A DNA stretch of 64,000 nt from Rhabdophis nuchalis (Eukaryota; Chordata; Lepidosauria; Squamata; Natricidae), in NCBI GenBank assembly GCA_039707465.1, contig CM077644.1:102625375-102689374 (forward strand). Direction: 5' to 3'. Made by a program: the position numbers and the translations under genes. The notes under the pieces were generated by a model, which worked only from the letters and a program-made list of their open reading frames with translations, had not been told where the DNA came from and did not search any database. Below are positions 1 through 10,869 of this stretch, piece by piece; position 1 is the stretch's first letter, and each line of letters begins with the position of its first letter.

Positions 1-178
1 GAAATGGTAACTCCAACAATCAGCTGGGAGCGAACCAGTTTGCCCCGATGATCAGATGGGCCTGCCCGCCCGCTATTTTCCTACCTTTATCTTCTCAGCT
101 GATTTGTGCGGCAGAGCAGATTGCCATGTGAATCAGCTAAGTTACTCCTCCGAAGAAACTAGGAAGTGAAGATTTCTT

Positions 179-688
179 CAAACTGCATTGGCTGCCTGTC
201 GTCTTTCGGGTGCGCTTCAAGGTGTTGGTTATCATCTTCAAAGTGCTCCATGGCACGGGACCTAGGTATCTGCGGGATCGCATCCTGCCCCATACATCCC
301 TGCGGCCGATTCGCTCCCACAGAGAGGGACTTCTCCGGGTGCCGTCCACTAGACTTTGTCAGCGGGCGACGCCCAGGGGAAGGGCCTTCTCTGTGGCGGG
401 CCCGACCCTCTGGAACGACCTTCCCCCCGAAATCAGAACAACTACGGACCTTCGCTCTTTCCGTCAAAAATTAAAAACACACTTCTTCTGCTTGGCCGGC
501 CTAGGGTAATTAAACTGTTTTTAGGGGTTTTTGGGGCTTAGTTTTAGTTTTTATATGGGATTTTAGCGCAGGGTTAGTTTAATTCGTTTTAACATTGTAT
601 TGTGTTTGTGGTTTTTATTTGTATTTTTAAATTCCCTGTGCCCCGCCTCAAGTCCCTTCGGGGAGAGAGAGCGGGTTATAAATTAAAA

Positions 689-690
<2 letters not shown>
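179..690 (+). mobile_element. L2/CR1-group LINE, 5'-truncated 3' end
   Basis: This is the C-terminal end of a non-LTR retrotransposon ORF2 followed by its 3' UTR. The frame reads LHWLPV..RFKVL..IFKVLHG, then SHREGLLRVP, RGRAFSVAGPTLWNDLPP and a basic LKTHFF end, stopping at 507-509. This pattern is typical of the region after the reverse transcriptase in L2/CR1-group LINEs. The copy begins abruptly at about 179, as 5'-truncated retrotransposition products do. The 3' UTR ends in a conserved block (CCCTGTGCCCCGCCTCAAGT, then GGGGAGAGAGAGCGGG) and runs into an ATT microsatellite. At least eight further ends of this group lie in the window (5.4, 9.6, 19.4, 21.6, 22.6, 30.2, 39.4 and 49.8 kb). The clade is inferred from motif resemblance. 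Confidence 0.85.

Positions 691-758
<68 letters not shown>
689..758. repeat. (ATT)n microsatellite, LINE tail
   Basis: About 23 near-perfect ATT units directly follow the LINE 3' end, so the array was probably seeded by the LINE tail and then expanded. Confidence 0.95.
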
Positions 759-761
<3 letters not shown>

Positions 762-1290
762 GCCATTTTGACTTTTTTTGACTATGCCTGCAAAACTGTT
801 CCTCTTAATTTACAGTTGAGTTTGATTTGTTTCTATAATCTTGAGGCATTTATGGATAGCACTCTTCATCATCCTAAGATCTTTCAAGACATATTCATAA
901 TTATACTTCAAGTTTCTGATCCACCCAGGAAAAAAAAGATTGTTAGCCACATACTATTCTGTGCCAGATATTTATTTATAGGTCCCAGCTGACATGAAAA
1001 ATAGACATCTTTAGTATATTTTCATAAATAGCTTGGTAGATCCAAAATTATACAGGCTCACAACAGTATTTCCTTTCATGTTTCTGATTCCTTGAACCAC
1101 ATAACCATTTAAAATTTCACCATAAATATGGTTTGAAGGACACATCACAGGAGAATATATATGCTTTTTTGTTCATACCATAGTTATCATTTGATAAAGT
1201 ATGTACCATCAAGTTGTTTTTGTTTCCCGTGACTACAACACTTTTCTCCAAGATAATCTATCCTTAATCTGTTCTTTTAGCACATCAGAA
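759..1290. other. No feature recognised
   Basis: AT-rich sequence without a convincing reading frame, repeat boundary or RNA gene. Confidence 0.5.
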
Positions 1291-1292
1291 AG

Positions 1293-1376
1293 CCACACAC
1301 ACATGTACACACCACACACACACGCACACACAAAAATATGCTCATACCCACACAAACACACACAGATACACAAGCC
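1293..1376. repeat. Imperfect (CA)n repeat
   Basis: Interrupted CA-rich microsatellite just upstream of the Sauria-type SINE. Confidence 0.8.
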
Positions 1377-1398
1377 TGTAACATTAATATCTAGATCT

Positions 1399-1728
1399 AT
1401 GGTGGCTCAGAGGCTAAGGCGCTGAGCTTGTCAATCAGAAGGTCAGAGGTTCAGTGGTTCGAATCCCTAGCGCCGCGTAACAGGGTGAACTCCTGTTATT
1501 TGTCCCAACTTCTGTCTACCTAGCAGTTCAAAAGCATGTAAAAATGCAAGTAGAAAAATAGGAACCAGCTTTGGTGGGAAGGTAACAGTGTTCCGTGCAC
1601 CTTTGGTCACATGACCAGGTCAGGTCTTCAGACAGCGCTGGCTCTTCGGCTTAGAAATGGAGATGAGCACCTCCCCCTAGAGTCAGGAACGACTAGCACA
1701 TATGTGCAAGGGGAACCTTTATCTTATA
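1399..1728 (+). mobile_element. Sauria-type tRNA-derived SINE
   Basis: The tRNA-like head has an A box (TGGCTCAGAGG, about 1403-1413) and a perfect B box (GGTTCGAATCC, 1456-1466), the internal promoter elements of RNA polymerase III. The body has the family blocks: AACTCCTGTTA, CTACCTAGCAGTTCAAAAGCATG, GGTGGGAAGGTAACAG, and the 3' end GACTAGCACATATGTGCAAG followed by GGGAACCTTTATCTT. That 3' end resembles the tail of Bov-B LINEs, which are believed to supply the reverse transcriptase for Sauria SINEs. The copy is about 330 bp and nearly full length. The family is typical of squamates and supports the organism call. Confidence 0.88.
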
Positions 1729-1739
1729 GATATATTTTT

Positions 1740-2490
1740 GGAGTCTATTTTTTTCCCTTTTGAGGGAGTGAGTCCACTTGTAGAGGAAAAGCAGCAAGAT
1801 GTTATTCATACTTGAGATAGCCTGGTTTTTAACAGATTGCCGGATGTTTGTCAAGTTCCTTTTGCAACATACTGCCTCTCTGCTGCCTCTTTTTACTTTA
1901 TTTCCATAAAACCTGGCAACCCGCTAGGCACTAAGTGCAAGCGCGCGCAAGAGAGATTTAAAACAAAGCACAAATGTTTTCTGACAGTGTCAAAGCAAAT
2001 GTAGTTGAATAGCAAGATATTCCTGATTTCTTTCCATGGATGGTCCTCAGGCCAAAACATGAGTGAAGAGAGGAGCTCTGCTCTATCCCTTGAAGGTCAG
2101 AGGACTGGCTGTGACAGAACAACCAAGAAGTAAATCTGAAAGGATGTCACAGAGAACTTTCTGCCTGCAGCACCCCAAAGTGCCAAAACAAGACGACTAG
2201 TGACAATGGATATATTGCATACAGCAATGACGCACTAGGGAATGAACGTGTTAGGCCTATGCACAACTCAATATCATTTGGACGAAGGGCTTCAGACCTC
2301 ATCTCTGTGCATCACCCCTCTACCATTCAAGATAGCAGCGCAACCGTTTTGCAGACTTAAGGGTGATCCTGGAAAAGAAGGTGCCACTGCTGTAAAAGGT
2401 ACAGTCACTTCAATAAGGTTTCTTAAATCAGTAGTGTGTTTTCTTTTCAAGGCTTGACAACAAATGAGATCCCCTTAGGAAAGCCATAAT
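1740..2490. other. No feature recognised
   Basis: Apparently single-copy sequence; I see no gene or repeat boundary. Confidence 0.4.
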
Positions 2491-2507
2491 ACAGTAGTAG
2501 TAGTAGT

Positions 2508-2860
2508 AAATGTAAAGGTTCCCCTCACACATCTGTGCTAGTTGTTCCCGACTCTATGGGGCGGTGCTCATCTCTGTTTCAAAACTGAAGAGCCAGTGCT
2601 GTCCGAAGACATCTCCATGGTCATGTGGCTGGCATGAATAAGCACCAAAGGCACACGGAACACTGCTACCTTCCCACCAAGGTGGTCCCTATTTTTCTAC
2701 TTGCATTTTTTATGTGCTTTCAAACTGCTAGATTGGCAGAAGCTGGGACAAGAAATGGGAGCTCACTCCGTTACGCGGCGCTAGGGATTAGAACGGTCAA
2801 ACTGCTGACCTTTCTGATTGATAGGCTCAGCATCTTAGTTATCGAGCCACCATGTCCCCA
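2508..2860 (-). mobile_element. Sauria-type SINE, minus strand, inside a (GTA)n tract
   Basis: Reverse-oriented copy of the 1399-1728 family. It starts on the minus strand near 2860 with the tRNA-like head and ends at AAGGTTTACATTT near 2508. The tract CAGTAGTAGTAGTAGT lies immediately on both sides (about 2492-2507 and 2859-2874), so the SINE inserted into a GTA microsatellite or duplicated part of one as its target site. An open frame at 2625-2864 is a chance reading of the antisense strand. Confidence 0.85.
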
Positions 2861-2888
2861 GTAGTAGTAGTAGTTAGTTAGTAGTAGT

Positions 2889-3004
2889 TATGGAGATTTT
2901 ACAGTATCCTTCCCCTGACATGCCCACCAAGCCATGCTCACCAAGCCATGCTCACCAAGCCATGCCCACAGAACCGGTAGTAAAAAAAATGCATCCCACC
3001 ACTG
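2889..3004 (-). mobile_element. hAT-like element end with short minisatellite
   Basis: The right side ends CATCCCACCACTG at 3004, the terminus shared with the complete hAT copies at 19.0, 23.5 and 60.8 kb. Inside it a 14-base unit (roughly CACCAAGCCATGCT) repeats about three times (2926-2970), followed by ACAGAACCGGTAGTAAAA. I could not place the other end or a target duplication. Confidence 0.6.
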
Positions 3005-3419
3005 AATATGATACATTTGCATCATGTACTTAACATGCAAGCAATGGTGAGCAAAGTCATGCTATCCCAATTTCTCTATGGATAGACTGGAACTGTCTGT
3101 AGAAGAGTCTCTACATGTGGGCACCTGTTTACGAAAGCATCCACTACAATGCTTTTCCACTGCAGAAAGCTAGGTTGAACTCAAATTTACAAGTGGGAAG
3201 AACTGCATATCACTACTTGGTTGCTTTACTATAGGTAGACTTATTCTGTAGGCATGGGATTAAAAAAGCACTTGATCAAAGAAGTTGGGTAAAAAGAAGA
3301 GACCGTCAAGCAATTACATTGTTGGGTTTCCTATTGCCATTACTTTTAACAAGGGAGATGTGGGAATACTGTAGGAAGGGAGATATGAATCCTCCCCAAT
3401 AAAAGTCCTATGTCTTTTA

Positions 3420-3630
3420 GTCAGTTTTGACTCCTGGCAACAAACTCATGCAGTTTTCACATGGTTGTTCCAACATTTTTGGAAGCTGTTTTCCTCCTTC
3501 CTAGGACTGCAGGAGAGTGACTAGTCCAAGGTCACCCAGGCTTTGTGCCTAAGGTAGGACTAGAAGTCATGATCTCCCAGTTCCTCATCTGGTGCCTTCA
3601 AATATTACATCAACTGGATCTCTTAACTAT
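3420..3630 (-). mobile_element. CORE/MIR-like tRNA SINE, minus strand
   Basis: Read on the minus strand it has a degraded tRNA head (GGCACCAGATGAGGAACTGG, GACTTCTAGTCCTACCTTAG), then GGGTGACCTTGGACTAGTCA, CCTAGGAAGGAGGAAAAC and a 3' part related to CAGGAGTCAAAACTGACT. The same family occurs at 28.5, 34.1, 35.7, 37.4 and 57.3 kb. The name rests on resemblance only. Confidence 0.6.
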
Positions 3631-4520
3631 AACATATACATTACAGAAAATCCCTATGCCCAGAACACATAGTAATTTATAAAATACATTTATCATAGTT
3701 TATGAATAGCAGGCCGTTATAATTTTATCTTCTGTGATTTTGTCTAATCCACTTTGAAAGCTATCATTCTTTCTTGTGGGAGAGAATTTCACAAGTTAAT
3801 AAATGTGTTGTACAGTTCTTTTTGGTATTCCTTTCTCTATAGGGAATTTGCTGCTGTTCAAATGTGACATTTTAATGCTTATTATTTCAATCTGGGTATA
3901 TCCTATGATGATAGTTCATGTAACATCATCAGTTTTTGTCATTTCGTTGCTCCCTCAACTCAGATTATTTGTGAAGAAGTGAAAAAAGGCTTTGTGATCA
4001 TGCAGTCTGTTGGGGAATTCCAAAATGCATATTCTCATAGCAAGAGCCTTATATTTTGTACATTGATATTACTGTAAGACTGAATCTTTTGAATTTTGAA
4101 GAGTAATTACAATGACACAAATAGTGTTTACGTTTGACTTGTTACAAGAGCATGGCATAATGTAACATCTGTATCTCTCTGCTTTGCAAGCTTTAGGGAA
4201 AGTGGATTGTGTATATTATTCTAATAGCTTCTATATATTCCCTTCTGCAACCACTAAGCACCAGGACTTGGATAGCTCATAAATTCAGATGTAGCCATCT
4301 GAATTGCAATGGTCCATTAATTCAATTCCCAATAGAGGATTTGAATCTCCTAGAAGAACATCTGGTAATCTATGTCTGATGAGTCCTAAGTAGAATGAAA
4401 CCTGTCATATAGAGCCAGACTACCTCTTGGTAGTCAGTGTACATTTTGACTAAAGATATAGAAGTTTAAACATCCCAAAGTACAATGCAAAGATCAAACT
4501 ACATAACAATAGACAGCATT
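3631..4520. other. No feature recognised
   Basis: AT-rich sequence with no gene or clear repeat. Confidence 0.4.
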
Positions 4521-4526
4521 AGAGAT

Positions 4527-4645
4527 AGCCTCAATTTACAATCATTTGTTTAACAACAGTTCAAAGTTATGACAGCCTTGGAAAAAGTGATTTATGACCT
4601 GAACTCAGTGTTCTAACTATGGCACCATCCAGAGGAGTCACATGA
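4527..4645 (-). mobile_element. Fragment of squamate MITE (GTTAAGTGAATC family)
   Basis: Minus-strand blocks match the family seen more completely at 7145-7500 and 41353-41686 (TTTGTTTAACAACAGTTCAAAG, then ATTTATGACC). It is a truncated end piece. Confidence 0.45.
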
Positions 4646-5149
4646 TTTTTTTTATTTCCCTTTTTCTTTTTTTTTGGGGGGGGGAGGGAATGGTCATTTT
4701 ATTATAATGATAACTAAAATGCGAAACTACATGTGTTTTATATCCTTGGAAGAAGCAGTTGGAAGTCATTCTTTGTTTATATTTGTGTTTTTCTTTCTTT
4801 TTCTTTATATTTTTCATGCTTCAATCCTTATTCCCTCTTTACATTTCTTTGTTTCTTTTTGATTTTTAGTTTATATTTTTATGTGTGCACTTTGTAAAAT
4901 GTAATAAAAAAAGGGGAAGCAGAAAATCGAAGTGGTGCCTTGCTGCTAAACTGGCCTTCTCAAGATGTTCATAAAAATCAATGGTAAAATTTCCTATCAA
5001 CTTGAAACCACTTAGCATAATAGTGATAACTGGAAATAGTGCAGTAGAACTGCTGTTCAATGATAGTTATCAGTGAAACCTGGTAATATTTTCCAATATC
5101 TCCAAACCCATTGTCCTTGATATTAAATTTAGTTAATAAATACATGGTT

Positions 5150-5225
5150 TTGTTTTTTATTTATTTATTAGATTTCTATCCCGCCCTATCTCCCAAAAGA
5201 GGGACTTAATACCTCATTCAGGTTA
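5150..5225 (-). mobile_element. Short LINE or SINE 3' end
   Basis: TTTATTTATTTATTAGATTT followed by CTATCCCGCCCTATCTCCC is the reverse complement of a retroposon 3' tail (GGGCGGGATAGAAATCTAAT then an AAAT repeat). Too short to classify. Confidence 0.45.
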
Positions 5226-5388
5226 ACCAATATATTTAATGGGGAAAGCAAATAAAAAAATGTAGAGCTTTCAACCTTGCAGGAAGTCCCAGCTGTCTTA
5301 TACCACTTCATCAAAGATTATTTGTTTTAATCTTCTGTGTTATAAAAATTAAGTAAACATTATGAACAGTCATCTTTTTTAAACATTT

Positions 5389-5871
5389 TAATAATAATAA
5401 TAATAATTTTAATTTGTTGACCGCTCCCTCTCCCCATAGGGACTCGGAGCGGTGCACAGGGAAAACTAAAACAATAAATATACAAACACACTAAAAACAA
5501 ATTAAACATATACCTGTGCTAAAATACCCCATTAACATACTAAAATTCCCAATTAAAACAACTAAAACCCCATAGAGAGAGACTACCCTAGGCCGGCCAA
5601 GCAGAAAAGATGTGTTTTTAGTTTTAGACGGAAGGAGCGGAAGTCCGTGGTCGTTCTAATGTCGGGGCGAAGGTCGTTCCAGAGGGCTGGGCTCGCCACA
5701 GAGAGAGCCCTTCCCCTGGGCGTCGCCCGCTGACAAAGTCTAGTGGACGGCACCCGGAGAAGTCCCTCTCTGTGGGAGCGAATCAGCCGTGAGGATGTGT
5801 GAGGCAGGATCCGATCCCGCAGATAGCTAGGTCCCGAGCCATGGAGCGCTTTAAAAATGATGACTGATACC
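5389..5871 (-). mobile_element. L2/CR1-group LINE 3' end, minus strand
   Basis: Minus-strand copy of the 179-690 family: an AAT microsatellite (tail) at 5392-5407, the conserved CGGAGCGGTGCACAGGG block, then coding sequence matching LHG..PSYL, SHREGLLRVP and GRALSVASPALWNDL up to about 5871, where it is truncated. No intact frame of useful length remains. Confidence 0.8.
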
Positions 5872-5879
5872 TTTTTTAC

Positions 5880-7140
5880 TGTTGAGTGCCAGATAAATCA
5901 GAATCCAGGCAGTTCAATTGAATATAAACATTTATTGCAAGCTTATACTCTCTACAAGAATCTGAACTACTAATGTTCAAAGCAAATTGGTGGTAGATAA
6001 GTGTCAAAGGAATTCAAGATGGGCTGGACTTCGTGTGCATGTAAGTGTAGAAACATATGGAGTTTAGCACACATAATTTGGTCGTATGACTTTCCCAGGT
6101 CTTTGGTCTAGGTTATTTTTTTGAAAATAGGTGTTTTACCTCACTTTTTTAGCTACTGCATTATAGCAGCTCTGCTGCTTTCTGACTCAGCTTCTCAGTG
6201 ACCTTGGCAAGGATCCTGCCCAGCTGGGGGTATTCATATCCCTCTGAAATAAGTAGGATTTATTTATGCACAACTGCGATTAGGAGTGTAACTTTATTTA
6301 AAATATATTTTTGAGAGCTCAGCACTTGACAGTTCGGATAAAACCTAGACCCTACCGTGACCATTATAATTAGAAAATCACCAGTAGAATTCTAAAGCTC
6401 CTTATTATTATAAAACCACTCAATGAAGTATTAACCTATAAAATATTGGCTATATTTGATTTTTAATAAGTAGTTTTCACATTTTAATTGCTTAAATGAG
6501 TGCAACTGCTCCAGTGCTACTATTCATGTCAGTATGGGGCCATGGATACAATCACAATACTGGCAGGAATCCAGAAGGTATAGTATTCATGCTGTAGATA
6601 CTTTTTAGAACTCTCACATACACACGCTGTCATTCTTTCAAAAAGGCTCTGCTTTGAAGAACGAGAGATTTTATGGAACGGTATTCACAATGCTTGGCTA
6701 GCCATAGGGGGAAAAATAAATAACCATGCAACTGAAGGAATAAGGTGACCTTTTTGGACTCCAGACCACGGATGCACGTTTTGGTCTTCGGAACATTATC
6801 ACAATAATTACAATTATCATTTAGTGCACAAGCGCACATATTACAAAGCACCATAAAGATAATTTCCTTATATAATGCAAACTTCAGCAAAACCCTGATA
6901 ATCAGATCAAAAAGTCTATTAGTTCTTTCATCCACAGGGGCAAACTCAGTTGTCATTGTGAAGCTCAGGAGTGGAACTTCACAATTTATTGAATTAGTCC
7001 AGACTACGTTAATTGAACTTTAGGGATCTATCTTGGTTGGCAGAGTTGTTGCGGGACAAGGAGGGGGAAAGATTAAACTAGTAAATGTACAATCTTCCTG
7101 AATATTCTTCAGACTTTTCAGAAGCAGTGGAATATTGGGC
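5880..7140. other. No feature recognised
   Basis: Apparently unique sequence. A 108-codon minus-strand frame at 6630-6956 resembles no known protein and has no supporting signal. Confidence 0.4.
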
Positions 7141-7144
7141 ACCA

Positions 7145-7500
7145 TAACTGTAGGAACTCCTCAACTTACCATCACAATTGAGCCCAAAATTTATGTTGCT
7201 AAGTGAAACATTTGTTACATGAGTTTTGCCCCATTTTATGACCTTTTTGCCACAGTTGTTAAGTGAATCATTTAAGTTGTTAAGTTACTAATATGCTTGT
7301 TAAGTGAATATGGCTTCCCTGTTGACTTTGCTTATCAAAAGATCACAAAAGCTGATCACCTGACCCAGGACACTGTTCCCGTTATAAATATGAGCTAGTT
7401 GCCAAGTATCCAAATTTTAATAATGTGAAAACAGTCATATGTCCATTTTTTTCAGTGCTGTTGTAACTTTGAATGGTCACTAAACAAATTGTAGCAAAGA
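7145..7500 (+). mobile_element. Squamate MITE (CACAATTGAGCCCAAAATTT family)
   Basis: A non-coding element with the blocks TTACCATCACAATTGAGCCC, GTTGTTAAGTGAATC (several times), CTGTTGACTTTGCTTATCA, TATAAATATGAGC and GTAACTTTGAATGGTCACTAA. The same order recurs in the copy around 40466-41686, whose outer ends suggest short TIRs (TACAGGTAG). Read as a non-autonomous DNA transposon; the superfamily is uncertain. Confidence 0.65.
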
Positions 7501-9610
7501 ACCAGGGAAAAATACTTTATGTGCCTGAAATAGTGGAATTATGCAAAGGCAAAGGAATGTGGGAGAACAGTACTATGTAGAAAGGCAGGTTTATCCATAA
7601 ATAAAGCGAAACGGAGAAGAGGGGAAAATAATCTCAGGTTTAAAGTTTAATATTCTTCTCAGAGTTATAAAAAGTACTCAGGTTTCTGGCACAGGATTTG
7701 TATCAGCTTCCAGTGAAAGTTGGGCCATAGAGTTGATGTGCAGATTTGCCAGATTTGGAGATTATGGAAGTCTGGAAATGGAGGAGATTTAAGGAAGAAT
7801 AAAGATGCTGGAAATGTAAAACACAAGGTGAAAACTAGCAAGTCCAATCTGACTCTGTGAATCACTGAATGCCTGGGGTCAACAACATGATCAAATATGT
7901 TTTTATCGACGGCAGTTTCTAAATGGGGTATATAATACACATCAGAGGTTTGTTAGTAAAATGTAAAAGTAGATTGTTGATTTTTAAATCTAAAATAGAT
8001 CTTAAAAACTATTGTGTTGACTTGTATGGAACATTTTAAACATTTATTAATTTAATGCCCTTGATTAGTTTAACCCTTGCTTCGGCACATCTTGATAAAA
8101 CAACTTATCAAGTGACTTGATAAAGCAGCTGACAATGTATTAAGCAATTGTAAAGCATGACAGCAAAAAAATCCAAAATATTCTTTTGAGATGTTTCATC
8201 TGTTGTCATCAGTTTAGCCCAGATTTTTTTTAAAATAAAATATTAATGTATTCCCTTTAGAAATAGATAAAATCTAGGCCTCCTGGCCTCTTTGGGGATT
8301 GTAGTTTACTTGGAAAAGGCCATGCTTCCAACAAGTATCTACTATATCCCTTTAGTTGGGCAAGACCATGATTGCCAGGAGAAATACACACAGGAGGAGA
8401 TGACTACTCGAACGCCCAAACCATTAAGGTCTTTAAAGATTCAAAACAGTTCACAAATAAGCATATACAATAAACAGGTTAAATCAACAAATATGTTATT
8501 AATGTTCTCCATTTAACTGGGTCTCAGCAACATTCTGATAGCCGTTGAACAATTTCTATTCATAAATTGCAATAATTTCAGTGTAACAAAGTGCAATTGT
8601 CGTAAGCATAAATTTAGGACATTATAAATGTAAGCACTTTTCACACAATACTGGAGTGTCTGGGATTAAATTTAATTGCAGTTGTCCTGGTTTAAAAACC
8701 TGGGGATTTTAATTAAGTTGCATCCAATGTTTACTTATATATTTAGAATACTGATCTGCTCCTTAACCAGAAACCTGCCCTAATGGCAGATCAGTATGAC
8801 AGAAATACTCTCTTAATTTAAAATCTAAGATGATGCCATGCAACCAGAAAACATGAGTACAGAGAGAAAAAGGAGAAAAATCAGACAATGTATGTGTGTA
8901 CAAAAGAAATGCCATATTTTCTGTTGTCCTACATTCTTTACTCGTCCTTTCTAGATGTCGAGACGGGGAAAACCTTTAAAAAAGAAACAAACTGTTTTGC
9001 TCAATCAGAAGGAAAATATTGTTTATTTGAAATCAGCAGTGCACGTAAGCTAAGTAACACAGAGATGCATGTAAGTATAAATTCACAACCTCTTCATACA
9101 TGTGTCGCCTGTATCACAAAGAATGGTCTACCATAAAGGGATTGTAGTCAAGCAAGAGAATGAAAGAGCAGTAATGCATTATTCATAAAGAAAAGCTTTT
9201 TGGCATCCACAGCTGCTTTCTGATGCCTAAAAATAGAATACTTAAAGGAAAATGTACAATAACAATGTATTTCTGAACTTTAATCCAGTGTATTTTGTAT
9301 TGGTGTATTCCACTTAACGGGTATTCTTTAAAAATATTTTGGGTAAGTAATATCTTTTCACCCTGTTTAAATAGCAACTGTACACTTGTTTGCTTTGTTT
9401 GGAGCCCATTGTTCTTCTCAAATCTTCACTTTATGTAAATAGATTTAAATTCCTCCTCTAATCTGGGACCCCATTCTGTGCCTGGGATTTTGCTTGGGAT
9501 GATAAAATGTGGGTCTTGACATTTTTAGATTCGAAACTGCTCACTCCCAGCTGATCACAGTTGGTACACTGAACATACACAAGTCTGAGGAAATAAATAG
9601 AAGATTAACA
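7501..9610. other. No feature recognised
   Basis: About 2.1 kb of apparently unique AT-rich sequence; its small frames (7665-7940, 8292-8516, 8888-9136, 9183-9377) show no recognisable domain. Confidence 0.4.
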
Positions 9611-9621
9611 CCTTAGTGCTG

Positions 9622-9800
9622 TAACTTGGGGATTTTAGCGAAGGGATAATTCTAATTTAATTCGTTTTTATTCACTGTATTTATTCTATGTATGTATTTT
9701 TTTATAGTATTTTAATTTTTTCCCTGTGCACCGCTTCGAGTCCCCTTGGGGAGAGGAAGCGGTATACAAAATAAATTTATTATTATTTATTATTATCAGA
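9622..9800 (+). mobile_element. LINE 3' UTR fragment with ATT tail
   Basis: Only the 3' UTR of the 179-690 LINE family is present: GGGGATTTTAGCGAAGGG, TTTAATTCGTTTT, CCCTGTGCACCGCTTCGAGT, GGGGAGAGGAAGCGG, then an ATT-rich tail. Extreme 5' truncation. Confidence 0.75.
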
Positions 9801-10693
9801 ATATATTTCTATCATTGCTTACTTGAATCCAGAGTCCAACATAAGGGGGGGGGAACCCCAAACCTTACTACTGTTGTTCTACATGTCTTGTAGAGAAATT
9901 TACAAAACAATCCTAAACAAAACAATCACACTAATTATACGAGGTTATGAATCTCCCATAATCCTAAAATTATGGTTTTTGAGAGAAACAGTAAGTTTTA
10001 AACAAGGTTTCTCAGTGCAGGACTGTAGCGAAGAGTATTTACAACAACGTTTTTGACACTTTGAATAAAAATTTGCACTGTAACATTCAACTTTTAAGAA
10101 ATTAAATAACTTCCAGCCCATGGTCTTTAAATATCCGTCCATATTAGGTTGCAAGGTGATTCCTAAATGGTTGTTACAGCTGGTTTGACACACAGATTTC
10201 CTTTTAGGACTCTTTTTTTGTATTTATATACAAATAATATTGTACTTACATAAAATAATAATGCCTGTATCCATATAAACATCTAATCAAAGATAAACAG
10301 GATGATCCATACTTTATTTTACATTAAAAAAATAGCTATGTTACATTTCTCAAAGAAATAATTCATTAAGGCTACCAGATTTTAGCTGTAAAATCTAGGT
10401 GGCCACTAAATTGGAACAAGGAGACAAAAACCTCCTAATTCTTTTTGCCACTGAGTGTTTTTTCCAAACCAAATCTGGTCACCCTCCTTTTAATTTTGTG
10501 ATTCTCTTTAGAAAAAGAACCTTGTAAGAAATGGGATAATTGTGTCCTTCTGTCTTCTGCCTTTGTATCCTGGGTTTTTGCTCTGTATTTACCGTAATCT
10601 TCTGTTCCACTAACATCCTCTGATGAAAGTCTTTGTTTAGATAAGCATTGGACCACTTTGCTTATTAGAGCTAACACTAAATAAAATTAAATA

Positions 10694-10729
10694 AGATGAT
10701 AGACAGACAGAAAGATGATAGATAGATGT

Positions 10730-10770
<41 letters not shown>

Positions 10771-10865
10771 GGATGGATGGATGGATGGATGGATGGATGG
10801 ATGGATGGATGGATGGACGGACGGAGAGAGAGGAAGAGGGGTGAAGGAGAGAGAGAAAGAGAGAT
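10694..10865. repeat. (GATA)n / (GGAT)n compound microsatellite
   Basis: A run of GATA units (10729-10770) changes into GGAT/GATG units (10771-10820), then GGAC and a GA-rich part. GATA arrays (Bkm-type) are well known from snakes. The 77-codon minus-strand frame here ([21 protein letters not shown]) is only the repeat translated. Confidence 0.95.
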
Positions 10866-10869
10866 CAAA

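Noticed and set aside
1399..1470. tRNA-like sequence with good A and B boxes
   Set aside because: It is the head of a SINE: followed by the SINE body and 3' end, and it does not close into a tRNA cloverleaf with a proper acceptor stem.
4375..4406. CTGATGAGTCC followed by GAAAC looks like a classical hammerhead core
   Set aside because: The bases between cannot form stem II (no partner for GTCC) and no stem I or cleavage site fits, so it is a chance match.
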